DNA of 7,723 nucleotides from Prevotella sp. CAG:1058 (GTDB lineage: Bacteria > Bacteroidota > Bacteroidia > Bacteroidales > Bacteroidaceae), in the NCBI GenBank assembly GCA_000433175.1, contig HF986741.1, positions 1-7,723 on the forward strand, given 5' to 3'. Position 1 is the first letter of the stretch. Every line of letters begins with the position of its first letter. A program made the position numbers and the translations under genes. A model generated the notes under the pieces. The model did no database searches and was not told where the DNA came from. It was given only the letters and a program-made list of their open reading frames with translations. This document shows, piece by piece, positions 1-6,239 of this stretch.

Positions 1-1
1 C

Positions 2-42
2 TTTGCTAATTGGGGAACATGCGGACATTCATATTTGCTAAT
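2..42. repeat. 9-bp direct repeat TTTGCTAAT, copies 32 bp apart
   Basis: TTTGCTAAT occurs at 2-10 and again at 34-42. Both copies can be read as Phe-Ala-Asn, the first in frame 2 and the second in frame 1, which is the frame of the long downstream ORF. The 32-bp offset is not a multiple of three, so it separates the two frames. Collapsing one copy onto the other would join frame 2 to the long ORF as FANNTTDL, a natural beta-helix strand. Only one base upstream of the first copy is visible, so whether the upstream gene really runs in frame 2 is unknown. Confidence 0.6.
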
Positions 43-2670
43 AATACGACAGACCTGACTGGCACGTCGGCTGGCATATATAATTCGGTGGCTTGGAATA
101 ATGTTACGCAGAATTTGGCTAACCAAACTAACAATAACAATGTTGTGATTGCTGGTACGATAGCCAACGACAACGTGCATGAGGGGCCGAACTTCGTAGA
201 CCCGCTGAATATAAATGAAGAAAGTCGTGATTATCATATCCGTCCGAGTGTGCAGTTGCTGAATAAAGGAAGCAATCAAAATTATATTGACCATGTAGTT
301 AAAGTTGTAAGCGACGCCGATGCAACAGAGATACCTTCTACAGAGGTAGACCTCGGCAACAACGCGCGCCTGGTGGATACTTCTATCGACATAGGTGCAT
401 ACGAATACGAGGCTCCGTTGCAGCCGATTGTTTACGTTAAGTCTGGCCTTATAGGCACGGCAGACGGCAAGAGCTGGGAGACGGCTCTCGGCGACTTGCA
501 GGGCGCAGTGGACTTGGCAGGACTGTATGCTTATAACAATAAAGGGAAGAATGGCTATGTCTTTGTTCACGGCAACTACCACGACAACACAGGTTCGCTG
601 AATCTGTCGCTCGGCAATACTAACGTGTATGGCGGAATGAACGACGAACGCAGTGATGTAGAGTTGGCGGCTGACTTTAAAAATACGGCTGATGTTGTAA
701 ATAGCCTGCTCGGCAAGCGCAAGGGTATGCTGGAAAATACCAACCGCTCGTCGTTGAATAATGTAACGGTAAGTGCGGACGGAGTAGTTGACGGCTTTGT
801 GGTGACGGGTACGGCGACGGTTAACGACGGCGCTCTCTCTACTTCGGTAGTGAAGAATGATGTTGGCGGTGCGGAAAACGGCTTGCTGTATAACTCGCTT
901 GTGCTTGGCGACGGCACGGCAGACCATCCGGGTAATGTCAGCGGCGTAAAGACTGTGAACGTAACGGTTGTTGGAACGATAACCGGTGCCGACGGTAGCG
1001 GCAACAACCGTGCTTCTGTCACTGAAACAAATACGAATACTTACGTTACGGATGATTATTGGAAGTACCAGCTGATGGAGACTTCAGCGGATATTGATCC
1101 TGCTGCAGATACCCGTACGGACATCAGCGACTATATGGAGAAAGTCGGCCATGAGCGCGACTTGATTGGCAACAAACGAATCCGCAACACTGTGGACAAC
1201 GGTTGTTTCGAGACATGGAACATTATAAGTGATGCTCAGATAACCGCAGACGACAAACCTGTCGGCAAGTCGGTGGTCTATGTGCGCAAGGATCAGGAGC
1301 TGTCTATTGCAGATGGTGTTTATCCTGACGGTAACGCCTTCAACCCCGGTTTCTTGTTATTGGAACATCAGGCGGGTCTGCGCGGCAACGGCAACTACAT
1401 CTCGTTGACTAACTTGGCTGTTGAGCGTTATGTGGCTAAAGGTGGCAATGACTTGGCAGCCATGCCGTTTGATATAACTAAGACAGAGGTTACACCCGGT
1501 GGAAGTTACAGTCTGAAACGTTACAGCGGCGAGACGCGTGCGGCTTACAGCTACCAGTATGACGGTGAAAACAGCACAGCATGGACAGACTTAATAAACA
1601 GAGGTAATACTGAAGGTTTCCTGATTGAAAACACTTCTGCTAACAATATCACCGTACGTTTCAGTGGAAATTCATATAACGAGGGTGGAAACGACAAGAC
1701 CATTTCACTGATGAAGTACAACTTCAACGAACCGTGGACATCTACGACAACAGGAGGCAACCGCTTCACGCATAAGGAAAATATGAGCTGGAACCTATTT
1801 GGCTCGCCTTACCTCTGCGCGATGAATTTCAGCGACATGGAATATGGGCGTGTGATTTATGGATATAGTGAAAATGCTTATAAGACGATTAACACTGCTA
1901 ATGAAACTTCAGGATATATTCCTACCGGCGATGCCGTATTCACTCAAACAGCAACATTGAAGGATTATGAAACGGTCAACGTAAGTTCTTCAGCAGAGAA
2001 AAGTGGAGATTCTTATGCTGCAACGTCAAGTCTTTCTGTAAGTATTAAGAGAACTGGAGAGGCAAGTGAAGATGATGCAGCTTATGGCGATATCCTACAG
2101 CTTGATGCCGTGCCGGCAAGCGAGGCGCGCAATGAGTTTGACATGTCGGCAGACGGCGTGAAGTGGATGGCAGGCGGCGAGGCGCAGATATACGCCACAC
2201 GTTCGGGCGGACGCTACTCGCTGCTCTCGGCTGTAAGCATTGATGGCAAGGTGGCGGTAGGAGTGACGGTGCCCGAGCCCGGCATGTACACCATGGCCGT
2301 GCCCGACGACTGCATGGCCGAGGACTATGAGACAGTGGTACTCGAAGATGCCGTGACGGGACGCTCGGTAGACCTGCTTGAGGGCGGCTACGACTTCACG
2401 ACCGTAGAGGAAGGCGACATCATAGGCCGATTCAATATCAGCTTCAACCGTAAGGCTGCGGCTGGTGACGACATCCGCGCTTACTTCACTGCTGAAGACA
2501 TGATACGCGTTGAGGGCGTAGAGCCGGGCGATAACATCTCCGTTTATTCTGTCGACGGCATGCGTGTTGCATCTGTAACGGCAAGCTCGAACGTCGAGGA
2601 CGTAAGGGCAAGCGTTGCCGTGGTTGCGATAGTTAAGGCCGGAGGCAAGACGGTGAAGATAAGAAAGTAG
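10..2670 (+). CDS. Surface-exposed/secreted beta-helix (choice-of-anchor Q-like) protein with T9SS-like C-terminal domain, 5' incomplete or broken
   Basis: The 886 residues visible are the C-terminal part of a large, probably secreted adhesin-like protein. Residues 1-135 resemble the end of a pectin-lyase-like/choice-of-anchor Q domain: FANN and IYNSVAWNN strands, then GPNFVDP, DYHIRPS and the closing IDIGAYEYE. A second module opens at about 141 with VYVKSGLIGTADGKSWETAL and reaches VYGG near 209, closing with DNGCFETW near 396-403. Residues 420-690 include a WNLFGSPY motif (594-601) seen in Bacteroidetes surface proteins. The tail (about 830-886; ISVYSVDGMRVASV, ending GGKTVKIRK) resembles a type A T9SS sorting domain, implying export across the outer membrane. 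The first possible start is TTG at 10, directly after an in-frame TAA at 7-9; there is no signal peptide and the protein begins mid-domain, so this is unlikely to be the true start. The substrate or ligand cannot be read from the sequence. Family assignment is from recognised motifs, not a search. Confidence 0.82.
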   Translation: MGNMRTFIFANNTTDLTGTSAGIYNSVAWNNVTQNLANQTNNNNVVIAGTIANDNVHEGPNFVDPLNINEESRDYHIRPSVQLLNKGSNQNYIDHVVKVVSDADATEIPSTEVDLGNNARLVDTSIDIGAYEYEAPLQPIVYVKSGLIGTADGKSWETALGDLQGAVDLAGLYAYNNKGKNGYVFVHGNYHDNTGSLNLSLGNTNVYGGMNDERSDVELAADFKNTADVVNSLLGKRKGMLENTNRSSLNNVTVSADGVVDGFVVTGTATVNDGALSTSVVKNDVGGAENGLLYNSLVLGDGTADHPGNVSGVKTVNVTVVGTITGADGSGNNRASVTETNTNTYVTDDYWKYQLMETSADIDPAADTRTDISDYMEKVGHERDLIGNKRIRNTVDNGCFETWNIISDAQITADDKPVGKSVVYVRKDQELSIADGVYPDGNAFNPGFLLLEHQAGLRGNGNYISLTNLAVERYVAKGGNDLAAMPFDITKTEVTPGGSYSLKRYSGETRAAYSYQYDGENSTAWTDLINRGNTEGFLIENTSANNITVRFSGNSYNEGGNDKTISLMKYNFNEPWTSTTTGGNRFTHKENMSWNLFGSPYLCAMNFSDMEYGRVIYGYSENAYKTINTANETSGYIPTGDAVFTQTATLKDYETVNVSSSAEKSGDSYAATSSLSVSIKRTGEASEDDAAYGDILQLDAVPASEARNEFDMSADGVKWMAGGEAQIYATRSGGRYSLLSAVSIDGKVAVGVTVPEPGMYTMAVPDDCMAEDYETVVLEDAVTGRSVDLLEGGYDFTTVEEGDIIGRFNISFNRKAAAGDDIRAYFTAEDMIRVEGVEPGDNISVYSVDGMRVASVTASSNVEDVRASVAVVAIVKAGGKTVKIRK

Positions 2671-2685
2671 TTTTAAGAGAAAAGT

Positions 2686-2713
2686 GAAAAGAGAAAAGGG
2701 AAAAATCCATGTG
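2686..2713 (-). repeat. Inverted copy of the 39-bp array unit (28 bp, perfect)
   Basis: These 28 bp are the exact reverse complement of bases 1-28 of the array unit (the CACATGGATTTTTCCC portion followed by TTTTCTCTTTTC). The match weakens upstream of 2686, with a mismatch at 2685 and partial agreement to 2680. This copy can therefore pair with each of the five full units and with the terminal unit over 28 bp, but with the first, shortened unit over only 18 bp. Confidence 0.9.
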
Positions 2714-2789
2714 ACTTGTCGTTTGAATGAAACAAACATAAACTTTCACATAGAAAGTTCAAGTCAGAAGCCACATGGATTTTTCCCTT
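2686..2789. other. Cruciform/cloverleaf-forming intergenic element
   Basis: Nested complementary segments start 15 bp after the surface-protein stop codon. The outer stem is 18 perfect pairs, 2696-2713 with 2772-2789. Inside it ACTTG (2714-2718) pairs with CAAGT (2760-2764). That stem encloses two adjacent hairpins: GTTTG/CAAAC (2721-2725 with 2733-2737) and AACTTTC/GAAAGTT (2741-2747 with 2753-2759). The result is a closed three-way junction with almost no unpaired bases between helices, plus a 7-nt bulge at 2765-2771. Either strand could form it, as DNA cruciform or as RNA. It may act as an RNA 3' end or processing structure for the upstream gene, or be a small palindromic repeat element; neither role is shown. 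It lacks any coding sequence I can support. Confidence 0.6.
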
Positions 2790-3021
2790 ATAATAGCACA
2801 TGGATTTTTCCCTTTTCTCTTTTCCCTTATAATAGCACATGGATTTTTCCCTTTTCTCTTTTCCCTTATAATAGCACATGGATTTTTCCCTTTTCTCTTT
2901 TCCCTTATAATAGCACATGGATTTTTCCCTTTTCTCTTTTCCCTTATAATAGCACATGGATTTTTCCCTTTTCTCTTTTCCCTTATAATAGCACATGGAT
3001 TTTTCCCTTTTCTCTTTTCCC
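2772..3021. repeat. Tandem array of identical 39-bp units, flanked by shortened end units
   Basis: Five identical 39-bp units begin at 2797, 2836, 2875, 2914 and 2953. Before them is a 25-bp unit (2772-2796) lacking 14 bp, and after them a 30-bp unit (2992-3021). Each full unit starts CACATGGATTTTTCCC and ends TTATAATAG. The middle is homopyrimidine on the + strand and contains the perfect mirror repeat CCCTTTTCTCTTTTCCC with TT on both sides. The shortened first unit is exactly what recombination between the two TTTTCCC blocks inside one unit would leave. No base differs between full units, which points to recent expansion or homogenisation. Because 39 is divisible by 3, stop-free frames run through the array on both strands; I do not regard these as genes. 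Confidence 0.97.
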
Positions 3022-3040
3022 TGGTTACCTATAAGGCTAT

Positions 3041-3077
3041 AAAAGGTCGTCTTTTGCGATGCGAAAGGCGACCTTTT
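3041..3077 (+). terminator. Strong stem-loop, probable transcription terminator
   Basis: Bases 3041-3057 pair with 3061-3077 over 17 bp around a GAT loop. The stem begins AAAAGGTCG and ends CGACCTTTT, so the A/U-rich base carries the U run inside the stem. Two pairs (3050 with 3068, 3055 with 3063) are G-U wobbles in a + strand transcript but would be A-C mismatches in a - strand transcript, which favours function in + strand RNA. It could end transcription of the surface-protein gene or of the repeat array. There is no further U tract after 3077, so intrinsic termination is probable rather than certain. Confidence 0.55.
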
Positions 3078-3183
3078 GCGTTAGGGTGGTTAAGCTGTTG
3101 TAATTTAGAAGGTTAGCGATGATGCGCCTTAAGGTGGTTTAATTACGGATTAGTGCTATTTTTATCATTTTCTGACTGATTAT

Positions 3184-3214
3184 TTTGTTTTTCGCCCTAC
3201 ATGCATTATCTTTG
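3184..3214 (+). promoter_or_regulatory. Bacteroidetes-type promoter for the CorC/HlyC-like gene
   Basis: TATCTTTG at 3207-3214 matches the Bacteroidetes -7 consensus TAnnTTTG exactly, and TTTG at 3184-3187 matches the -33 element with a 19-bp spacer, within the usual 19-21 bp. Transcription would start near 3221, giving a leader of about 20 nt before the ATG at 3242. The leader is A-rich with no Shine-Dalgarno, as is normal in this phylum. Confidence 0.75.
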
Positions 3215-3241
3215 CAACGGAAACAAGATTTGTAACCATTA

Positions 3242-4540
3242 ATGGATGAAATTATTATTATACTGCTATTGATTTTGGTCAACGGCATTTTTGCCATGTC
3301 TGAGATAGCAGTTATACAAGCGAGGAAAACAACTTTATCAAACGACGAAAAGAAGGGAAGCAAGGGTGCCAAGACCGCCTTGCGTCTTGCCAACGACCCC
3401 GACCGTTTCCTCTCGACGGTGCAGATAGGCATCACGCTTATCGGAATTTTGACCGGTATTTATTCAGGTGCATCGCTTTCGGGCAGGTTCTCTGACGTGT
3501 TCGAGAGCTTCGGCATGCCCGAGCGCTGGGCTTATCCGCTGGCACAGGGCATAATAGTCATAGTCGTGACCTATCTTACCATAATCTTCGGCGAGCTGGT
3601 GCCCAAGCGCATAGGCATGAGCGTTGCCGAGCGCGTGTCTGAGATTATAGCCCGCCCGATGTACGTGCTGTCGGTCATAGCAGGGCCGTTCGTGTGGGTA
3701 CTGTCAAAGAGCACGGAGGCCGTGGTAGACCTGCTGGGCGTAAAGAACGCCGAGAGCAAGGTGACCGAGGAGGACATAAAGTCGATAGTGCAGGAGGGTA
3801 AGGAGGACGGCGAGGTGCAGGAAGTGGAGCAGGACATAGTGGAACGCGTGTTCATGCTGGGCGACCTGACCGTAGACTCTATAATGACTCACCGCTCGGA
3901 CGTGGTGACGCTTGACGTGAACATGACCAACGACGAGCTGAAGGAGGTGCTCAACGGCAACCTGTACGAGGCTTACCCGCTGATAGACCGCGGCATAGAC
4001 AACATACTGGGCGTGGTGTTGCTGAAGGACCTGCTGTTCCGTCTCGACGACAAGACGCTGAAGCTGAAGTCGATAATGCACCCGGCAGTATACTTCTACG
4101 AGAACATGAGCGTGTACAAGGCGCTCGAACAGATGAAGGAGAAGAGGCTGACGCAGGCGTTCATCTGCGACGAGTTCGGCAGTTTCCAGGGCATAATAAC
4201 CCTGCGCGACATACTCGAGGGGTTAGTGGGCACGATAAACGAGGTGAACAACGACCCTGAAATAGTGAAACGCGAGGACTCGGAAAGCTGGCTGGTAGAC
4301 GGGCAGTGCTCGTTCTACGACTTCCTGTCTTACTTCGACAAGGAAGACCTTTACGACAGCGAGCAGCAGGACTACAACACCCTGGCCGGACTTATAATAG
4401 AGCAGATGAAGCACATACCCCAGGCCGGTGAACGCACCGACTGGAACTGCTTCAACTTCGAGATTGTCGACATGGACGGGGCACGTATCGATAAAGTGCT
4501 CGTGACGATGAAAGACACCGAAGGCACGGAGGATAAATGA
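3242..4540 (+). CDS. CNNM/CorC-HlyC family transporter-like membrane protein with CBS domain pair
   Basis: The 432-residue product has the full-length architecture of the hemolysin-C/CorC family. An N-terminal DUF21 (CNNM) membrane domain covers about residues 1-190, with hydrophobic segments near 3-25, 57-78, 97-117 and 140-156 and the family motifs NGIFAMSE (14-21) and GELVPKRIG (117-125). A cytoplasmic CBS pair follows at about 208-330, with linker sequence EDGEVQEVEQDIVERVF before it. A small C-terminal CorC_HlyC domain lies at about 345-425 (SFYDFLSYF, FNFEIVDMDGARIDKVLV). Family members are linked to magnesium or other divalent cation transport, mostly efflux, in the inner membrane; the CBS pair usually senses adenine nucleotides. 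The historical name haemolysin is probably misleading. A clear promoter lies just upstream. The precise ion cannot be told from sequence, so no gene symbol is given. Confidence 0.93.
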   Translation: MDEIIIILLLILVNGIFAMSEIAVIQARKTTLSNDEKKGSKGAKTALRLANDPDRFLSTVQIGITLIGILTGIYSGASLSGRFSDVFESFGMPERWAYPLAQGIIVIVVTYLTIIFGELVPKRIGMSVAERVSEIIARPMYVLSVIAGPFVWVLSKSTEAVVDLLGVKNAESKVTEEDIKSIVQEGKEDGEVQEVEQDIVERVFMLGDLTVDSIMTHRSDVVTLDVNMTNDELKEVLNGNLYEAYPLIDRGIDNILGVVLLKDLLFRLDDKTLKLKSIMHPAVYFYENMSVYKALEQMKEKRLTQAFICDEFGSFQGIITLRDILEGLVGTINEVNNDPEIVKREDSESWLVDGQCSFYDFLSYFDKEDLYDSEQQDYNTLAGLIIEQMKHIPQAGERTDWNCFNFEIVDMDGARIDKVLVTMKDTEGTEDK

Positions 4541-4554
4541 CGGCCTTAGAGCCG

Positions 4555-4566
4555 GCGGCATGCCGC
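4555..4566. repeat. 12-bp perfect palindrome after the CorC-like gene
   Basis: GCGGCATGCCGC lies 14 bp downstream of the stop codon. It could form a short GC-rich stem, but no U run follows, so it is at most a weak terminator. The rest of the 121-bp spacer to the acetyltransferase shows no convincing TAnnTTTG promoter, leaving co-transcription with the upstream gene possible. Confidence 0.35.
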
Positions 4567-4661
4567 TATGGTGCGCCTGGTGCTGTTAACCCGGTAATAA
4601 TTGAGTACAAGAAACCGGCAACTGCGTCATAAAACAGATTAGTCTAATAGAATCACAATCA

Positions 4662-5234
4662 ATGGAAATACAACTTGCAAAGGATTCTCAGGCCCGGTCG
4701 ATAGCGAGACTGATCATGCAGGCCATGAACTATGACTGCTGCCGCTATTTTGCGGGGCCTGACCATACGCTTGACGATTTCGAGCGTATGATGACTTCTT
4801 TGGTACAGTCGGAGAAGTCGCAGTACAGTTACCTGAATGCCATTGTAGCCGTAGACGAGGATGGCGGCGAGCCCTGCGGCGTGTGCATATCGTATGACGG
4901 GGCACGCCTGCACGAGCTGCGCGAGGCTTTTGTCAATGCCGCACGGGACAGCCTGGGGCGCGACTTCGGCAGCATGGCCGACGAGACTTCGGCCGGCGAG
5001 CTTTACATAGACAGCATAGCCGTACGCGAAGACTGCCGCGGGCGGGGAATAGCCACACGCCTTCTCCAGGCGGCGGTAGACAAGGCAAGGGCGATGAACC
5101 TGCCTGCCGTAGGCCTGCTTGTAGACAAGGGCAACCCCAAGGCCGAACGGCTATATGAAAGGGTGGGCTTCAGGTACGTCGGTGACAACGCATGGGGCGG
5201 CCATGAGATGAAGCATCTGCAGTATCAGATTTGA
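4662..5234 (+). CDS. GNAT family N-acetyltransferase
   Basis: The 190-residue protein carries the GNAT fold signatures. The N-terminal strand and helix (IQLAKDSQARSIARLI, residues 3-18) is the usual opening of the family and supports the ATG at 4662. The acetyl-CoA binding motif A is VREDCRGRGIATRLL (121-135), containing the Q/R-x-x-G-x-G/A pyrophosphate loop as RGRGIA. Motif B is NPKAERLYERVGF (148-160), with the Tyr that often serves as general acid. It should transfer an acetyl group from acetyl-CoA to an amine in the cytoplasm. The acceptor is unknown; nothing in the 65-110 region or in the neighbours fixes a substrate. It lies 121 bp after the CorC-like gene and 80 bp before the AraC regulator in the same direction. 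Confidence 0.92.
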   Translation: MEIQLAKDSQARSIARLIMQAMNYDCCRYFAGPDHTLDDFERMMTSLVQSEKSQYSYLNAIVAVDEDGGEPCGVCISYDGARLHELREAFVNAARDSLGRDFGSMADETSAGELYIDSIAVREDCRGRGIATRLLQAAVDKARAMNLPAVGLLVDKGNPKAERLYERVGFRYVGDNAWGGHEMKHLQYQI

Positions 5235-5244
5235 ACCTTACTGC

Positions 5245-5259
5245 GCAGGGCATGCCTGC
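5245..5259 (+). repeat. Short hairpin between the acetyltransferase and AraC genes
   Basis: GCAGG (5245-5249) pairs with CCTGC (5255-5259) around a 5-nt loop, ten bases after the acetyltransferase stop codon. No U tract follows. Its centre, GGCATGCC, is the same octamer found in the palindrome after the CorC-like gene. A terminator role is weakly supported. Confidence 0.25.
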
Positions 5260-5314
5260 TGAATAACGCAATACTCCATTTTGAACCTACAACCTCATAA
5301 TCCAAGGAAAAGAC

Positions 5315-6199
5315 ATGCAAGACAGTAAATATTTGGTAGCGACAGAGCGCGACGCCCAATGGGGGCTGGTTGTCAATACGGTAGGGTATGACGAGGTAGG
5401 ACCTGACGAGGAATATCCTACCAAGGGACATGGCGACGGATATTATTTCGACGTCGAGCGCGGACGTACCCTTGACGAGTATCAGATGCTTTACCTTGTC
5501 GAAGGCGAAGGCGTATTCTCGTCTGAACACGTGAAGGACGTGCACATCAAGGCCGGCGACATATTCCTTTTGTTCCCCGGCGAATGGCATACGTACCACC
5601 CCCTGCATGTGGAGACGTGGAAAAGTTACTGGATAGGGTATAAGGGCCGTAACATGGACGACCGTCTGAAGTATAACTTCCTGTCGTTGGAGAAGCCCGT
5701 TTACCACGTTGGTTTCAGCAACGACATAGTGCATCTGTACAAACTGGCAATAGCAACGGCTAAGGAGGAGCCCGTACACTGCCAGCAGATACTGGCCGGT
5801 GTGGTGAACAACCTGCTCGGCCTGATGTACTCGCTCGAGCGCAAGATGGAACTTAGCCGTAAGGGCGGATACGTAGACATGATAAACAAGGCACGCCTGC
5901 GCATACGCGACGGTGTGGAAGAGAAGATAACCGTGCAGGAGATAGCTGCCGAGCTTGGCTCGAGCTACTCCAATTTCCGTAAGTTGTTCAAGGAATACAC
6001 CGGTCTGTCTCCGGCCTTCTACCAGCAAGACCTCAAACTGCAGCATGCCAAGGAACTGCTCTCTACAACCGACATGAGCATAAAGGAAATTGCTTACAGG
6101 CTTAATTTCGACTCGCCAGACTACTTCTCAAGCAAGTTCAAGGCTAAGATAGGATGCAAGCCCAGCGAGTACAGGGCAAGGATGAGGTGCTTTAAATGA
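5315..6199 (+). CDS. AraC family transcriptional regulator with N-terminal cupin sensor domain
   Basis: The 294-residue protein has the standard AraC/XylS layout. Residues about 20-105 form a cupin-like ligand-binding domain (MLYLVEGEGVF, KAGDIFLLFPGEWHTYHP), followed by a helical linker at about 125-190. The C-terminal DNA-binding domain at 192-291 has two helix-turn-helix units: ITVQEIAAELGSSYSNFRKL (205-224) and SIKEIAYRLNFDSPDYFSSK (255-274), ending in the family signature KIGCKPSEYR (278-287). Such proteins usually activate sugar-use or stress genes after binding a small molecule; neither the ligand nor the target genes is visible here. The start is supported by AAGGAAAAG at 5304-5312, an unusually good ribosome-binding-like tract for this phylum. 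The gene ends one base before a large palindrome shared with the convergent antiporter gene. Confidence 0.94.
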   Translation: MQDSKYLVATERDAQWGLVVNTVGYDEVGPDEEYPTKGHGDGYYFDVERGRTLDEYQMLYLVEGEGVFSSEHVKDVHIKAGDIFLLFPGEWHTYHPLHVETWKSYWIGYKGRNMDDRLKYNFLSLEKPVYHVGFSNDIVHLYKLAIATAKEEPVHCQQILAGVVNNLLGLMYSLERKMELSRKGGYVDMINKARLRIRDGVEEKITVQEIAAELGSSYSNFRKLFKEYTGLSPAFYQQDLKLQHAKELLSTTDMSIKEIAYRLNFDSPDYFSSKFKAKIGCKPSEYRARMRCFK

Positions 6200-6200
6200 A

Positions 6201-6236
6201 AAGTGAAGAGTGAAGAACGTTCTTCACTCTTCACTT
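6201..6236. terminator. Perfect 36-bp palindrome, probable bidirectional terminator
   Basis: AAGTGAAGAGTGAAGAAC (6201-6218) is followed immediately by its exact reverse complement (6219-6236). It fills 36 of the 40 bases between the stop codon of the AraC gene (ends 6199) and that of the antiporter gene (ends 6240, opposite strand). On the + strand it is followed by GTTTTAT, giving a U-rich tail. On the - strand it is followed by TTCATTTAAA. Both convergent transcripts could end here. The stem is purine on one side and pyrimidine on the other, similar in composition to the segment just after the surface-protein stop codon. Confidence 0.75.
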
Positions 6237-6239
6237 GTT

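Noticed and set aside
576..1022. Long - strand frames opposite the surface-protein gene, and similar opposite-strand frames over the other genes (for example 5225-6046 and 2095-2739).
   Set aside because: They lie antisense to well-supported genes, lack recognisable domains, and have the biased composition expected of shadow frames.
2790..2991. TATAAT in each array unit as a row of promoter -10 boxes.
   Set aside because: Bacteroidetes primary promoters use TAnnTTTG rather than TATAAT, and no TTTG -33 element is positioned for it.
2772..3021. CRISPR array.
   Set aside because: The units are directly adjacent with no spacers of differing sequence, and there are no cas genes nearby.
2686..3077. 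Retron or diversity-generating retroelement non-coding RNA, suggested by the structured inverted repeats.
   Set aside because: No reverse transcriptase gene or variable/template repeat pair is present in the window, and the repeats are exact tandem copies rather than a template with adenine-specific changes.
2673..3116. Open reading frames through the 39-bp array, with 13-residue repeats such as MCYYKGKEKREKS (- strand) and HGFFPFLFSLIIA (+ strand), some with a purine-rich tract before an ATG in every unit.
   Set aside because: The 39-bp period is divisible by three, so any stop-free frame stays open; two + strand frames and one - strand frame are open at once. The units are identical at the base level, which shows no sign of protein-level selection, and no promoter is seen.
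3081..3142. Imperfect direct repeat TTAGGGTGGTTAA / TTAAGGTGGTTTAA in the spacer before the CorC-like gene.
   Set aside because: It is short, imperfect and isolated; it lies upstream of the promoter, but nothing else supports an operator.
3242..4540. Haemolysin or toxin, following the historical family name.
   Set aside because: The DUF21-CBS-CorC_HlyC architecture is that of a housekeeping cation transport family; nothing indicates a secreted toxin.
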